Part shown: positions 44,939 through 54,661 of the stretch, piece by piece
How positions within the stretch are numbered: position 1 is the first letter of the stretch
Layout: each line of letters starts with the position of its first letter
DNA from: Ignavibacteriota bacterium
GTDB taxonomy: Bacteria > Bacteroidota > Ignavibacteria > Kapaibacteriales > UBA2268
Direction of reading: 5' to 3'
DNA: 64,000 bases
Assembly (NCBI GenBank): GCA_019637995.1
Contig: JAHBUQ010000002.1
Coordinates: 635,428 to 699,427 of the forward strand
Notes under the pieces: generated by a model
The model's database searches: none
Seen by the model: the letters and a program-made list of their open reading frames with translations, nothing else
What the model was told of the DNA's origin: nothing
Position numbers and translations under genes: made by a program

Positions 44939-45305
44939 TTTCTAATAATTTTGGCAGCCCGACTTTCTGAGGGTTTGTACTGGAGCATCCGCAGTTTATA
45001 TCAAGACCCATTGCCATTGCCCATGCTACAGAAAATACAAATAAAATCATTAGCCCTCCGGTAATAATAGAACTTGATTTTAACCTTATACCAAAGAGAA
45101 TAAACACACCAGCCAAAAACTCCACCCAAGGGAGAATTAATGCCAATATATTCAGTGTAAATTCAGGAACTAAAGCAAAATTAGCAATTTCGCTAGCAAA
45201 TTTTTCAGGATTGCTAATTTTACCAGCACCATAAGTTATGAATATATATCCAAGAATTATTCTTGCAATTAAAATTATGTATGGATTATCTAATATTTTT
45301 TTCAT
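44859..45305 (-). CDS. DoxX/MauE-family membrane protein
   Basis: 148 residues with four predicted membrane helices. YGAGKISNPEKFASEIANF and LPWVEFLAGVFILFGI match the DoxX/MauE family, and GLDINCGCSS carries the CxC typical of the MauE-like branch that handles thiol-disulfide chemistry in the membrane. It is usually found with a thioredoxin-like partner; none lies adjacent here. Upstream of and overlapping the ComF frame. Confidence 0.85.
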   Translation of the reverse strand: MKKILDNPYIILIARIILGYIFITYGAGKISNPEKFASEIANFALVPEFTLNILALILPWVEFLAGVFILFGIRLKSSSIITGGLMILFVFSVAWAMAMGLDINCGCSSTNPQKVGLPKLLENVGLFTLSLYIFLFPNKRFSLESFTE

Positions 45306-45659
45306 TTGTCAAAGTAAAAATTATTTAAAATCATTAATAATATTAACTAATAAGCATAATTATTATTTTAAAAAATTGAATATATAAATCATTATGTAGA
45401 ATATCACAATTTTAAAAAAGTATTTTTAGTCAAACGTAATAATATTATTAAAGTATCATAAGTGCCTTTTTTCACTAAATCATTAAAAATCAATCATTAT
45501 TGAGTGCAAAAATACTGATATTTCTTTTTTATTTGAAAAAAAAATCGTAATTTGTATTGTTATAAAATGTATTTAAAAAAAACTTTTTATGACATTTGTT
45601 TGACATAAAGTAATTAAAAATTGTAAGTTTTCAAAATCCTTTATAAAAAGAGGTAAAAA
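45306..45659. other. intergenic region upstream of the 2-oxoacid oxidoreductase operon
   Basis: 354 bp, very AT-rich, between divergent genes. No coding potential seen. CGTAATTTGTATTG near 45546 resembles the stretch before dnaB. AAGAGG just before 45660 is the ribosome site of the first gene. Confidence 0.45.
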
Positions 45660-45923
45660 ATGGCTAAAGTTTTAGGTGAAATAATAATTGACATAGAGAG
45701 ATGCAAAGGTTGCGAGCTATGCGTAGAAGCATGCCCGGAGGAAGTAATTGCTATCTCTGATACGATAAATGCAAAGGGTTATCAGTATGCAATAACTGTA
45801 AATCATGATTGTACAGGCTGTATGAATTGTGCTTTAGTGTGCCCGGATGCTGTTATCAAAGTATATCGTAAGGTTCTCCGCGAGCCCAAAAAAGCGGCAA
45901 CAATTGTAGAAGTAGCAAACTAA
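45660..45923 (+). CDS. korD: 2-oxoacid:ferredoxin oxidoreductase delta subunit
   Basis: 87-residue ferredoxin with two [4Fe-4S] motifs, CKGCELCVEACPEEV and CTGCMNCALVCPDAV. It passes electrons from the TPP subunit to soluble ferredoxin. First of four genes in the usual delta-alpha-beta-gamma order, with AAGAGG upstream and 16 bp to the next gene. Confidence 0.92.
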   Translation: MAKVLGEIIIDIERCKGCELCVEACPEEVIAISDTINAKGYQYAITVNHDCTGCMNCALVCPDAVIKVYRKVLREPKKAATIVEVAN

Positions 45924-45939
45924 TAACAAAGGATTAAAA

Positions 45940-47010
45940 ATGGGTGACCTTAAATTAATGAAGGGCAATGAAGCCCTTGCAGAAGCAATGATAAGAGCCG
46001 GATGTGACGCATATTTCGGCTATCCGATTACTCCCCAGTCAGAAGTACTCGAATATCTGGCGAGGGAAGCTGAAAAAAGAACAGGTATGCTTGCTTTCCA
46101 AGCTGAAAGTGAAGTTGCCGCAATTAACATGATTTACGGTGCTGCGGGATGTGGAAGGCGCGTGATGACCACATCATCAAGTCCGGGTATGTCGCTTATG
46201 CAGGAAGGACTTTCTTATATTGCAAGTGCCGAACTTCCCTGCTTACTTGCTAACGTAGTCAGAGGCGGACCGGGTCTCGGAACGATTCAGCCATCACAGG
46301 CGGATTATTTCCAATCAGTGAAAGGTGGCGGTCATGGCGATTATAAATTAGTCGTACTTGCACCTTCGACTGTTCAGGAAATGGTTGACTTTGTTAAGCT
46401 CGGTTTTGAACTTGGTGAAAAATACAGAAATCCTGTTATGATTCTTACCGATGGTGCCGTAGGTCAAATGATGGAACCGGTCGAATTGTTCGACCAGGTG
46501 CCACGCAGAACTGAATTCCCTGATTGGGCAACAACCGGTAAGAAGCCGGGTAAAGAAAGAAATTATATAACTTCGCTTCATATTCAGTCTGAAAAAATGG
46601 AAGAAATTAATCGCAGACTTCAGGCAAAATATCGCAAGATGGAAGAAGAAGAAGTTCGCTACATTGAAATGGAAACTGAAGATGCAGAGTATATTTTTAC
46701 TGGATTCGGTCTTGGTGCAAGAATCTGTATGAAAGCTATGCAAATGGCTCGCGAAGATGGTTACAAAGTAGGGCTTATAAGACCGATTACTTTATTCCCT
46801 TTCCCAACTAAGGTTTATCACGAACTTGGCGGAAGAGTAAAAGGCATACTTGATGTAGAAATGAATGCAGGTCAGATGGTTGAAGATGTTCGCTTGTCAG
46901 TAAATGGTCAGACAAGAGTTGAGTTTTATGGAAGAATGGGCGGCGTTATTCCTTCACCGGAGGAAATTTACGAGCATTTTATAAAAACCTTTATTGAAGG
47001 AGGAAAATAA
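45940..47010 (+). CDS. korA: 2-oxoacid:ferredoxin oxidoreductase alpha subunit (KorA/VorB-like)
   Basis: 356 residues. FGYPITPQSEVLEYL, AESEVAAINMIYGAA, SSSPGMSLMQEG and RGGPGLGTIQPSQADYF are the pyrimidine-binding PFOR alpha signatures. The form closely resembles proteins annotated VorB as well as KorA, so the substrate could be 2-oxoglutarate or branched-chain 2-oxoacids. 2-oxoglutarate would place it in a reductive or ferredoxin-linked TCA cycle. The stop overlaps the next ATG by one base (TAATG). Confidence 0.9.
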   Translation: MGDLKLMKGNEALAEAMIRAGCDAYFGYPITPQSEVLEYLAREAEKRTGMLAFQAESEVAAINMIYGAAGCGRRVMTTSSSPGMSLMQEGLSYIASAELPCLLANVVRGGPGLGTIQPSQADYFQSVKGGGHGDYKLVVLAPSTVQEMVDFVKLGFELGEKYRNPVMILTDGAVGQMMEPVELFDQVPRRTEFPDWATTGKKPGKERNYITSLHIQSEKMEEINRRLQAKYRKMEEEEVRYIEMETEDAEYIFTGFGLGARICMKAMQMAREDGYKVGLIRPITLFPFPTKVYHELGGRVKGILDVEMNAGQMVEDVRLSVNGQTRVEFYGRMGGVIPSPEEIYEHFIKTFIEGGK

Positions 47011-47831
47011 TGAGCGAAAAGACATTCGTTGATATAGAATCCGAACTCGAAGAAACAGTAGTCAGAGAAACTATTTGTTTAGAAGAAAATTTAATATATG
47101 AAAAACCTCTTGATACTTTGATAGATACACCTATGCACTATTGTCCGGGTTGCGGGCATAGCACTGCTCACAAAATCTTCATGGAAGTTGTAGCCGAAAT
47201 GGGCATTCAGGAGGAAATTATCGGTGTTGCTCCTGTTGGATGTTCAGTATTTGCATACCATTATATGAATGTGGATATGCAGGAAGCTGCTCATGGTCGT
47301 GCTTGTGCGGTGGGAACTGCTATTAAGCGTGTTATGCCGGACAAATATGTATTCACATATCAGGGTGATGGCGACTTGGCTGCAATCGGCACTGCTGAAA
47401 CTGTTCACGCTGCAAACCGCGGTGAAAATATGCTTGTTATTTTCATTAATAACGGTATTTACGGTATGACATCCGGACAGATGGCTCCTACTTCTTTGCA
47501 AGGTATGGTAACAACAACATCACCTTATGGACGCGATACAGCTCATCAGGGTTATCCTCTGAAAATCAGTGAAATGCTGGCTCCGCTTCCGGGTGTGGCT
47601 TATGTAACACGCCAGTCAGTTCACAAACCAAATAACGTGAAACGTGCTAAAAAAGCTTTACAAAAAGCATTGGAATATCAGAAACAGGGCTTAGGATTCT
47701 GTATAGTTGAGATTGTATCCAACTGCCCGTCGAATATGAAGATGACTCCTTTACAATCTAATAAATTCGTGGAAGAAAAGATGATTCCTTTCTATCCGCT
47801 TGGTGATATAAAAGTTCCGGAGGGCAAATAA
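47010..47831 (+). CDS. korB: 2-oxoacid:ferredoxin oxidoreductase beta subunit (TPP-binding)
   Basis: 273 residues. YCPGCGHSTAHKIF, VAPVGCSVFAYHYM, the TPP motif QGDGDLAAIGTAE with the following NNGIYGMTSGQMAPTS, and VEIVSNCPSN identify the thiamine diphosphate subunit. It decarboxylates the 2-oxoacid and forms acyl-CoA with the alpha and gamma chains. Two bases separate its stop from the gamma start. Confidence 0.92.
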   Translation: MSEKTFVDIESELEETVVRETICLEENLIYEKPLDTLIDTPMHYCPGCGHSTAHKIFMEVVAEMGIQEEIIGVAPVGCSVFAYHYMNVDMQEAAHGRACAVGTAIKRVMPDKYVFTYQGDGDLAAIGTAETVHAANRGENMLVIFINNGIYGMTSGQMAPTSLQGMVTTTSPYGRDTAHQGYPLKISEMLAPLPGVAYVTRQSVHKPNNVKRAKKALQKALEYQKQGLGFCIVEIVSNCPSNMKMTPLQSNKFVEEKMIPFYPLGDIKVPEGK

Positions 47832-47832
47832 T

Positions 47833-48369
47833 ATGTTACAAGAAGCAATTTTCGCAGGATTTGGCGGTCAGGGCGTACTATCTATGGGTATGATACTTGC
47901 TTATGCCGGAATGATTGAAAAGAAAAAGGTTTGCTGGATGCCTTCTTATGGTCCTGAAATGCGTGGCGGTACTGCTAATGCGGTTACAATAGTATCAGAC
48001 ACAATGATAAGCTCGCCGATTATTTCAAGATATGATACTGTGGTTGCACTAAATCAGCCATCAGTTGAAAAATTTGAATCACGCGTAAAGCCGGGTGGAA
48101 ACATCATTTTTGACAGCACTAATATTCTTGTTCCTCCTACTCGCACAGATATAAATATCTTTGCCGTTCCGGGTAGCGAAGAAGCCGTTAAGTTAAAAAA
48201 TATCAAGGTATTAAATCTGATTATGCTTGGTGCGATGATTAAAGCAACCGGCACAGTAAATACAGAAACAGTACCAAAAGCATTAGAGCAGGTATTACCC
48301 GAACGCTACCACAAATTGATTCCGCTTAATATGGAAGCATTCAAAGTCGGTATGAGTTTTGTGAAATAA
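47833..48369 (+). CDS. korC: 2-oxoacid:ferredoxin oxidoreductase gamma subunit
   Basis: 178 residues of the pyruvate/ketoisovalerate oxidoreductase gamma fold: FAGFGGQGVLSMGMILAYAG, SYGPEMRGGTANAVTIVS and IIFDSTNI. It contributes the CoA-binding part of the complex. Last gene of the operon, followed by a terminator hairpin. Confidence 0.93.
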   Translation: MLQEAIFAGFGGQGVLSMGMILAYAGMIEKKKVCWMPSYGPEMRGGTANAVTIVSDTMISSPIISRYDTVVALNQPSVEKFESRVKPGGNIIFDSTNILVPPTRTDINIFAVPGSEEAVKLKNIKVLNLIMLGAMIKATGTVNTETVPKALEQVLPERYHKLIPLNMEAFKVGMSFVK

Positions 48370-48394
48370 TTAATTAATTGATGATAATATTTTT

Positions 48395-48420
48395 AAAAGG
48401 GAGCAGGAATGCTCCCTTTT
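48395..48420 (+). terminator. intrinsic terminator after the 2-oxoacid oxidoreductase operon
   Basis: AAAAGGGAGC / GCTCCCTTTT, 10-bp stem with a 6-base loop, ending in T-rich sequence on the plus strand. Confidence 0.85.
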
Positions 48421-48577
48421 GTGCTTTTTAAAAAAATTTAAGTGACAGCGTGTATGTGGGTACATTATCAGGATTATTTTAAGCCGCTTTCTACTTTCTT
48501 TGAGGAGAAGGAGTAGGAAACATTTTTTAATTATACGAATAAATCAATCATAAATTCGTTCATAATTTGTTATAAAA

Positions 48578-51484
48578 TCAATCAATAATTATAAACTTCC
48601 CAGATATTACTCTGTCAAAGAAAAGCAAATTCACAATATAAACTCCATTCGATAATGAATTGTCAAATTTTATTTCAATAGTATCTGAATTTGCAGAAAA
48701 TAATTTAGAATCAATTTTTTTGACAATGTTCCCAAGTAAATCAAAAATAATAATCTGATAATTGTTGTCTTTGATATTACTGTGTTTGATGTACATATTA
48801 TTCTTAGTTGCATTTAATATCAACTGATTAGATTTATTAGTTATTTCCTCAATACTCGATGGTACTAAGACATTAATATATGCTTCTTTGAAAAGTGTAA
48901 CCCAGTTATCAGTTTTATCACGAACTTCAAATCTGATAGAATATGTCCCGGGAAATGTAAATGAATAAGACGAGTGTTCTTGTTCTGAAAATGTACGATG
49001 TTGGTTTAAACTGTCAACATACACAATCCAACGATATTGTAAAATCTCACCACTGGTACTACTTGTAAAATTAACATTTAGAGGTGAATAACCAAAAGTA
49101 ACATCTGCTGAAAAATTAATCTTGGTAGAATCGTATATAGAAACGCAACCCAATTTTTCGATTAACAAGGTATCTGAATTATTGAATACTTTAAGGGAAA
49201 TATCATAATTTCCTTTCTCATTAAATGATTTCACCGGGTTTTTAAAGTCTGAAAATGTACCATCTCCAAAATGCCATAAAAATTTAGAATTATCAAGGGT
49301 TGAAACTGCCTTGAATTCAATATTCTGATTAACGTAACCATTCTTACAAATAAAATCTGCTTTCTCTTTAAGATTATAATCCAACCTGAATCTAAAAATT
49401 TTACCTGCATTATTTGTTAACAGTAAAGTATTTTCCGAAACGGAAAAATCGTAATTATATAAAAAGTGATTTTCCAAACCAAATTTTAAAACTGATTTAC
49501 CAAATATGATGTTGTATATATTTAAACTCCCTGCATTACCTTCATTAATGAACATATCATATATTCTATCTTTGTAAAAAACAAAATCATCGTTATATAA
49601 AAATTCTGCATTTATAAATTCTTTACCTTGAAATTTATTCTTCATATTTATTTCTTTATTTGAATTGATTTCAATGATATCAGAACCCAGATTAGTTATT
49701 AATGCCGACTTATCTTGATTATATTTCAAGGTTGTACCTGCAATCACATTTGTATCAAGTAACAAAGAATATTCAGACTTTTGCATATTATATTCAAATA
49801 TTTTTGAATACCATCTGAATTCTGTTTCGCCTGCACCACCATTAGGTTGGTAGTAGTCATAATCAAAATCATGATTAGTATAAAATATCCTGTTTGTCTC
49901 ATAATCAACCATGAAATCAGCGGTAAAAGAATTGCTAATCTTATTAACGTATGTTTCATTCGGCTTAATTTTTACATGATAAAAGCCCCCAAAACCTTTA
50001 TTTCCACCAGCATTAGAATGTCCTCCACTTTCATCAATCCTAAAACTTATGAAAAAATCTTCTTTTTCAGGATAATATACAGCTTTTGGATTGGGAATAA
50101 AGTAATATACATTATAAACCCCGGAACCAACAGGAAAGTTCCTTGGAGTTTCTGAATTGTCAATTTCAAATTCTCGTATTAGAGAGTCATTGCTCAAATT
50201 ATAAAGTTCAATATGATAATATTTAACATTTTTAGCTAATCTTAAATAAAAATAATATTTCCAGTCGTTTGTAAAATATATCTTCTTGCTGATTAAATCA
50301 TCTTCAAAAACTTTGTTCTTAATTGGCAATAGTTTCTTAGCTATTGGCATACCACTTTCATAATTCCACCGGCAATAATAATTGTTGGGGTGAAATGTAT
50401 AAAACTCATTATTTTCCAAATTTTCCTTAATTTTCATCAACTGATATATTTCACGAAAGTCCAACCTTTCAAAAATTCCATCTTTTACCCATGGATTAAT
50501 ATTGTCAGATTGAATACTCAATGAATTAAAGGTCTGAAAATGTTTTTGTTTGGATGGGAAGCTATGATACATTACATCATTACAAATGTAGTTTGCATAA
50601 TTTTTGGGAAGATAAATCCACTCAAAATTAATTTCGTCGAAAATGAAGGACTCATAGTAATTATTGTCAGTATGTATCAGCTGAACATATCCGTGTGCAA
50701 ACTCCTTCAAACTATACTTATTCAATGCAGAGGCACTTCCCCGTGGGATATTAAATGAATGAAAATTGAATTCGTTTTCATTTGGATTTTTTATGAAAAC
50801 TCCCATTTTATCCATTGTTGCATAAAGTTTGCCGGATGTTGACTGAAAAATTTGTGATGGTCTGAAAATCTCAATATTGTTTACTTTGGCTTCTTCAAAT
50901 TTGATAAAATCATCCGAAAAATACAATTTATCATTTGTTAACAGCCATGATGTTCCCTGGCTATCAACAACTAAATCAAGTATATTGAAATCAGAAGGTA
51001 AGGTCAAAAAATCAACATTTAAGTTCTGTGAATTAATTATAAATAGCTTATTTGAAGAATATGCATAAAATAAGCCGTTTTTATCAGTAGAAATTTTTGA
51101 AAATTTTAAGGTTTCAGCAAATAAATAATTTATTTTTTTGACTGAATCTTTTGAAAAAATGAAAATTTCATTATTGTTCATTTGAATTAAAAAATCATGA
51201 AAGATATTCATTTGCAAAGTCGAAATTTTCAATCCCAAATCATCTTTTTTTATTCTGACCTGCAAAATCTCATCATGGTTTGAATCTTTTTGATACAAAA
51301 AGTTGCCATCAAATAGCAAATACTCATTATCATTCAAAGCCCAAATCTTACTGAATTGATTATTAGTATCAAGAATTGTCAAATTATCAAATTGAAAATC
51401 TGTTTTTGAGTTTAGATTTACAAACCCGCAAATAAAGATAATTAATGCAGTAAGTACTTTACAATTAATATTATATTTTTTCAT
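48578..51484 (-). CDS. large secreted protein with PKD domains and T9SS sorting domain
   Basis: 968 residues. Signal peptide 1-26 (ALIIFICGFVNLNS). Residues about 30-700 are beta-rich, without a named family but with propeller-like elements (LDLVVDSQGTSWLL, STSGKLYATMDKMGVFI). Two PKD domains follow: residues about 715-785 (FLWHFGDGTFSDFKNP) and 790-875 (LNVNFTSSTSGEILQYRW). The last 75 residues are a T9SS type A sorting domain (IIIFDLLGNIVKKID, LSNGVYIVNLLF). It is probably displayed on or released from the cell surface. Monocistronic. Confidence 0.85.
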   Translation of the reverse strand: MKKYNINCKVLTALIIFICGFVNLNSKTDFQFDNLTILDTNNQFSKIWALNDNEYLLFDGNFLYQKDSNHDEILQVRIKKDDLGLKISTLQMNIFHDFLIQMNNNEIFIFSKDSVKKINYLFAETLKFSKISTDKNGLFYAYSSNKLFIINSQNLNVDFLTLPSDFNILDLVVDSQGTSWLLTNDKLYFSDDFIKFEEAKVNNIEIFRPSQIFQSTSGKLYATMDKMGVFIKNPNENEFNFHSFNIPRGSASALNKYSLKEFAHGYVQLIHTDNNYYESFIFDEINFEWIYLPKNYANYICNDVMYHSFPSKQKHFQTFNSLSIQSDNINPWVKDGIFERLDFREIYQLMKIKENLENNEFYTFHPNNYYCRWNYESGMPIAKKLLPIKNKVFEDDLISKKIYFTNDWKYYFYLRLAKNVKYYHIELYNLSNDSLIREFEIDNSETPRNFPVGSGVYNVYYFIPNPKAVYYPEKEDFFISFRIDESGGHSNAGGNKGFGGFYHVKIKPNETYVNKISNSFTADFMVDYETNRIFYTNHDFDYDYYQPNGGAGETEFRWYSKIFEYNMQKSEYSLLLDTNVIAGTTLKYNQDKSALITNLGSDIIEINSNKEINMKNKFQGKEFINAEFLYNDDFVFYKDRIYDMFINEGNAGSLNIYNIIFGKSVLKFGLENHFLYNYDFSVSENTLLLTNNAGKIFRFRLDYNLKEKADFICKNGYVNQNIEFKAVSTLDNSKFLWHFGDGTFSDFKNPVKSFNEKGNYDISLKVFNNSDTLLIEKLGCVSIYDSTKINFSADVTFGYSPLNVNFTSSTSGEILQYRWIVYVDSLNQHRTFSEQEHSSYSFTFPGTYSIRFEVRDKTDNWVTLFKEAYINVLVPSSIEEITNKSNQLILNATKNNMYIKHSNIKDNNYQIIIFDLLGNIVKKIDSKLFSANSDTIEIKFDNSLSNGVYIVNLLFFDRVISGKFIIID

Positions 51485-51680
51485 AACATAATCTCAAAAC
51501 GATATTTCTAATTAATCAAAAATAAAGTATTATAACAATATATCCAAAAAATAAATTGCATTTACATATACTTTTATTAGTAATTTAAATTATTATTTAT
51601 CAATCAATTACGGGAACTATGGCCAGCTCAGCTTATTAAGATTTGTTCGATAAGAATTTTAAATATGTAATTGATTTCTT

Positions 51681-52244
51681 CTAAAAATTGGACTCGTCAC
51701 GCCATTGAGAAATTTTCCAAACTGTTTCGGTATTGGGGCGGGTAATGCGGAGGTTTACTCTGCCGAAGACGGTAATTACATCGGTCGGGCTAAATACTAC
51801 AGTAAGATTAAAACCACGCGAAATATCCTGAAGAACAGTATCTCCAACGGAATTTATTACGTCATTCCAGTTCAGGTCAAGTGTCTGGGTTGCCTGAAAA
51901 AGTCGAAATGTTGTTCTCATATCTTCATCTCTGCCCCAAGATTCGTCAATTCCTTTGTCAAAATCACGGAAAATAAATCTGAAATCATCAGCCAGTAGAA
52001 ATCCATAAACGAGTGTATCTTTAAACATATATGAATATCTGAAGTTTTGAAAAAGACCTTCGACAGTCCTTTGGTCACCAATTATATCATCAGTTCCGTC
52101 ATATTCTGCAAGACCGGGAGCAAATGGGTTAACGCAGCTCTGTAGAATTATAATTGAAAATATGAATAGAATAGAAAAAGGAAGAAATAATTTTCTAATT
52201 ATTGGTATAATTTTAAGGGGCAATATTTTTTCAGAAATCTGCAT
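51681..52244 (-). CDS. NTF2-like lipoprotein, function unknown
   Basis: 187 residues. The signal region is FSILFIFSIIILQSC, with lipobox Cys near residue 37. FQNFRYSYMFKDTLVYGFLL then DDFRFIFRD, and the end TVWKISQWRDESNF, give the helix-then-curved-sheet pattern of NTF2-like proteins. The upstream neighbour (52248-52901) has a similar layout and a matching WYISRWLDF end, so they look like a divergent pair. Last gene of the ybaB-recR operon, 3 bp after its partner. Confidence 0.7.
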   Translation of the reverse strand: MQISEKILPLKIIPIIRKLFLPFSILFIFSIIILQSCVNPFAPGLAEYDGTDDIIGDQRTVEGLFQNFRYSYMFKDTLVYGFLLADDFRFIFRDFDKGIDESWGRDEDMRTTFRLFQATQTLDLNWNDVINSVGDTVLQDISRGFNLTVVFSPTDVITVFGRVNLRITRPNTETVWKISQWRDESNF

Positions 52245-52247
52245 AAA

Positions 52248-52901
52248 CTAATTATAATAAACACCCTTAAGTACGCTCCATGTATTGGAAACAGTATCGT
52301 TAACAGCAGCATTAAAATCCAGCCAGCGAGAAATATACCATAGACCGTTATCACGAAAAGTTAATGTAAATTGTAGCCTGCCGGCATATTCATTTGGTAT
52401 TGAATTGTCATTATTCTGAGCTCTGAGATAATAGTCCGAAGTAAAGATTGCAGAATCGGCAGTTTCCTGAAGAGGCTTGCGGTTCAGCCAGTTTATTACA
52501 GGATAAGTTCCCTCTCCGAGTGCAGAGACTATTGAATTGAACGAGCGACGTTCCTCATTTATTCTCCAATCAGAAAATATAGAAGGAAATTGAGTAGTAG
52601 CTTCTGCAGATGCTGAAAATCTGAAATTGTTTCGCGTATCATCTGTGAAGCTATGAAAGCAATTCATATAATTTTCAATATTTTTTTCACTTAGAGCTTT
52701 CTCAAGATTAAGAATAACAATTCCAGGCTCAGTTGGTGGCAGAAAGCTTGTATTCCCGATATCGGGTTTTTCAGGTGTTCTTGTTGTGAACATTTCACAG
52801 GAATTCAGCAAAACAGAAAATGATAAAAACATCAAAGCAAAAACTATTTGAATAGCTTTTGAAAATAAACTGAATTCTAATATTTTATAATTAAACTGCA
52901 A
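52248..52901 (-). CDS. NTF2-like lipoprotein, function unknown (partner of 51681-52244)
   Basis: 217 residues with a signal peptide and lipobox FSVLLNSC. GIVILNLEKALSEKNIENYM is a helical N-terminal stretch of the kind that opens NTF2-like folds, and LQFTLTFRDNGLWYISRWLD the terminal strands. The first codons overlap the end of recR by 11 bp, so it is probably translated in coupling with it. No catalytic residues can be assigned. Confidence 0.7.
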   Translation of the reverse strand: MQFNYKILEFSLFSKAIQIVFALMFLSFSVLLNSCEMFTTRTPEKPDIGNTSFLPPTEPGIVILNLEKALSEKNIENYMNCFHSFTDDTRNNFRFSASAEATTQFPSIFSDWRINEERRSFNSIVSALGEGTYPVINWLNRKPLQETADSAIFTSDYYLRAQNNDNSIPNEYAGRLQFTLTFRDNGLWYISRWLDFNAAVNDTVSNTWSVLKGVYYN

Positions 52902-53484
52902 TTCTGCTCACCAAAGCTCTTGAAATTGTTGCTTCATCGGTAAATTCTAAAGCAGAGCCCATCGGAACTCCGCTTGCGATACGTGTAACTTTTTTATCAA
53001 GATGTTTTAAAATTTTTGCTATGTAATGTGTTGTCAGCTCACCTTCGACAGTCGGATTAAGAGCAAGTATGACTTCCTCAATCCCATCCATTCTTGCAAT
53101 AAGCTCTTTAATTTTTATTTCCTCCTGAGTAATTCCTTCCAAAGGATTCATTACACCGTGCAAGACGTGATATAAGCCAAAAAAGTCGTGAGTCTTTTCT
53201 ATTACTACGACATCATTAGGTTCTTCCACAACACAAATCACAGATCTGTCCCTCTTGTGAGAGCTGCAAATTGTACACGGGTCACTTTCAGTGTAGTTGA
53301 AACATTCGGAACAGAATCTTACATTTCGCTTCAAATCAATTAAAGAATTTGAAAATAATTCAACAAATTCATCAGGCTGTCTTAACAAGTGAAAAGTTAG
53401 TCTTTGAGCAGTCTTTCTACCTATTGAAGGCAGTGAAGCAAAAATCTCGGTTACTTTTTCTATAGATTGTGATGTATATATCAT
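52891..53484 (-). CDS. recR: recombination mediator RecR
   Basis: 197 residues, helps load RecA at gaps with RecO/RecF. Helix-hairpin-helix FASLPSIGRKTAQRLTFHLL, a zinc motif CSECFNYTESDPCTIC, and a Toprim domain starting VICVVEEPNDVVVIEKT, with LALNPTVEGELTTHYI and ASGVPMGSALEFTDE. It is 8 bp after ybaB, a common pair. Confidence 0.95.
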   Translation of the reverse strand: MIYTSQSIEKVTEIFASLPSIGRKTAQRLTFHLLRQPDEFVELFSNSLIDLKRNVRFCSECFNYTESDPCTICSSHKRDRSVICVVEEPNDVVVIEKTHDFFGLYHVLHGVMNPLEGITQEEIKIKELIARMDGIEEVILALNPTVEGELTTHYIAKILKHLDKKVTRIASGVPMGSALEFTDEATISRALVSRIAV

Positions 53485-53492
53485 TAGAAAAA

Positions 53493-53816
53493 TCAGCCTA
53501 AGTTAAGTCCGGGAATACTTGGAATCATATTTTTTACTCTGTTCATATCCTGATTTGCCAAATCACCGGCTTTGTCAATTGCCTTATTTACAGCAGCTAC
53601 TATTAAGTCTTCCATCATAGCAACATCATTCTGAACCAGAAGTTCGGGTGCTATTTTTATAGAAACAAGTTTGTTAGCTCCTGTCATTGTAGCTGTTACA
53701 AAGCCTCCGCCTGATTCGGCTGATACAGTTTTGTTTGCAAGTTCCCTTTTGATATTTTCAACTTCTTCCTGCATTTTCTTAGCTTGTTGCATAACATTCT
53801 GAATATCGAATTTCAT
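53493..53816 (-). CDS. ybaB: YbaB/EbfC nucleoid-associated protein
   Basis: 107 residues, DNA-binding dimer. NVMQQAKKMQEEVENIKREL is the N-terminal helix and VSAESGGGFVTATMTGANKLVSI the central sheet, both family-typical. Located just upstream of recR as in many bacteria, although no dnaX is seen before it. Confidence 0.93.
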   Translation of the reverse strand: MKFDIQNVMQQAKKMQEEVENIKRELANKTVSAESGGGFVTATMTGANKLVSIKIAPELLVQNDVAMMEDLIVAAVNKAIDKAGDLANQDMNRVKNMIPSIPGLNLG

Positions 53817-53956
53817 AATTTGTTCTTACCTTATTGTTCCATGAAATTTAATTAAAATATAAACGTTTAAGAAAGCGATTTACTTTCAAAATAATTGATT
53901 ATTTTTTAGAAAATTAAATAATTGTCTTAATATTTTAAAAATTTACAGGAGCTGAT

Positions 53957-54646
53957 ATGGGATTATTTAGCAGAATCGCTGATGTATTCAAAGCTAATGT
54001 CAATGATGTACTTGACAAAGTTGAAGACCCCGAAAAAATGCTGAAACAAATGGTGATTGAGATGGAAGAGTCTGTTAACAAGACAACTCTTGCCGTTGCT
54101 CAAGCCATTGCTAATGAAAAAGGACTCGAACGCAAGATTGAAAAAGCACGCAAGGACAAGGATGACTGGGAGCAAAAAGCTATGCAGGCACTTCAAGCCG
54201 GACGGGAAGACCTTGCCAAAGCTGCTCTTGAAAAGAAAGCAATTTCTGAAAGAAACTATAACGACCTTGTTCCAATTCACGTTCAAGCTCGGGAAACATC
54301 CAACAAACTACGTCAGCAACTTGATTCACTCAAATCTAAACTCGATGAAGCACGCAGCCGTCAGAGCACACTTATTGCTCGTTCGCAGGCAGCTAAAGCT
54401 CAGAAACAAATTGCTCAATCTGTTGGTGGTGTAGGCTCGGATGCATTCAGTAAATTCGATAAATTCGAAGGTAAAATCGAGAAACTCGAAGCAGAAGCTA
54501 CAGCTTTTGAAGAACTTGCAGGAAGTTCGACAAGCCTTGACGACGAATTCAAGAAACTTTCCTCAGGTGCTACAGTTGACAACGACCTTGAAGCATTAAA
54601 AGCCAAAATGGGACTTCTTAACTCATCAAGTAATGAAAATAATTAA
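53957..54646 (+). CDS. pspA: PspA/IM30 (ESCRT-III-like) membrane-stress protein
   Basis: 229 residues. MGLFSRIADVFKANVNDVLD begins the family's amphipathic helix, then long coiled-coil helices (QMVIEMEESVNKTTLAVAQ, ARSRQSTLIARSQAAKAQK). PspA/Vipp1 proteins polymerise on the inner membrane and preserve its integrity. AGGAG precedes the ATG. No PspF/PspBC regulators are adjacent; a YbjN/CesT-like gene follows 15 bp later. Confidence 0.93.
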   Translation: MGLFSRIADVFKANVNDVLDKVEDPEKMLKQMVIEMEESVNKTTLAVAQAIANEKGLERKIEKARKDKDDWEQKAMQALQAGREDLAKAALEKKAISERNYNDLVPIHVQARETSNKLRQQLDSLKSKLDEARSRQSTLIARSQAAKAQKQIAQSVGGVGSDAFSKFDKFEGKIEKLEAEATAFEELAGSSTSLDDEFKKLSSGATVDNDLEALKAKMGLLNSSSNENN

Positions 54647-54661
54647 GACGGAGTTAGTATT

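Noticed and set aside
48428-48478. Reverse-strand fragment NNPDNVPTYTLSLKFF resembling the last strand of an outer-membrane protein
   Set aside because: Only about 16 residues before frames break; too short to separate from chance.
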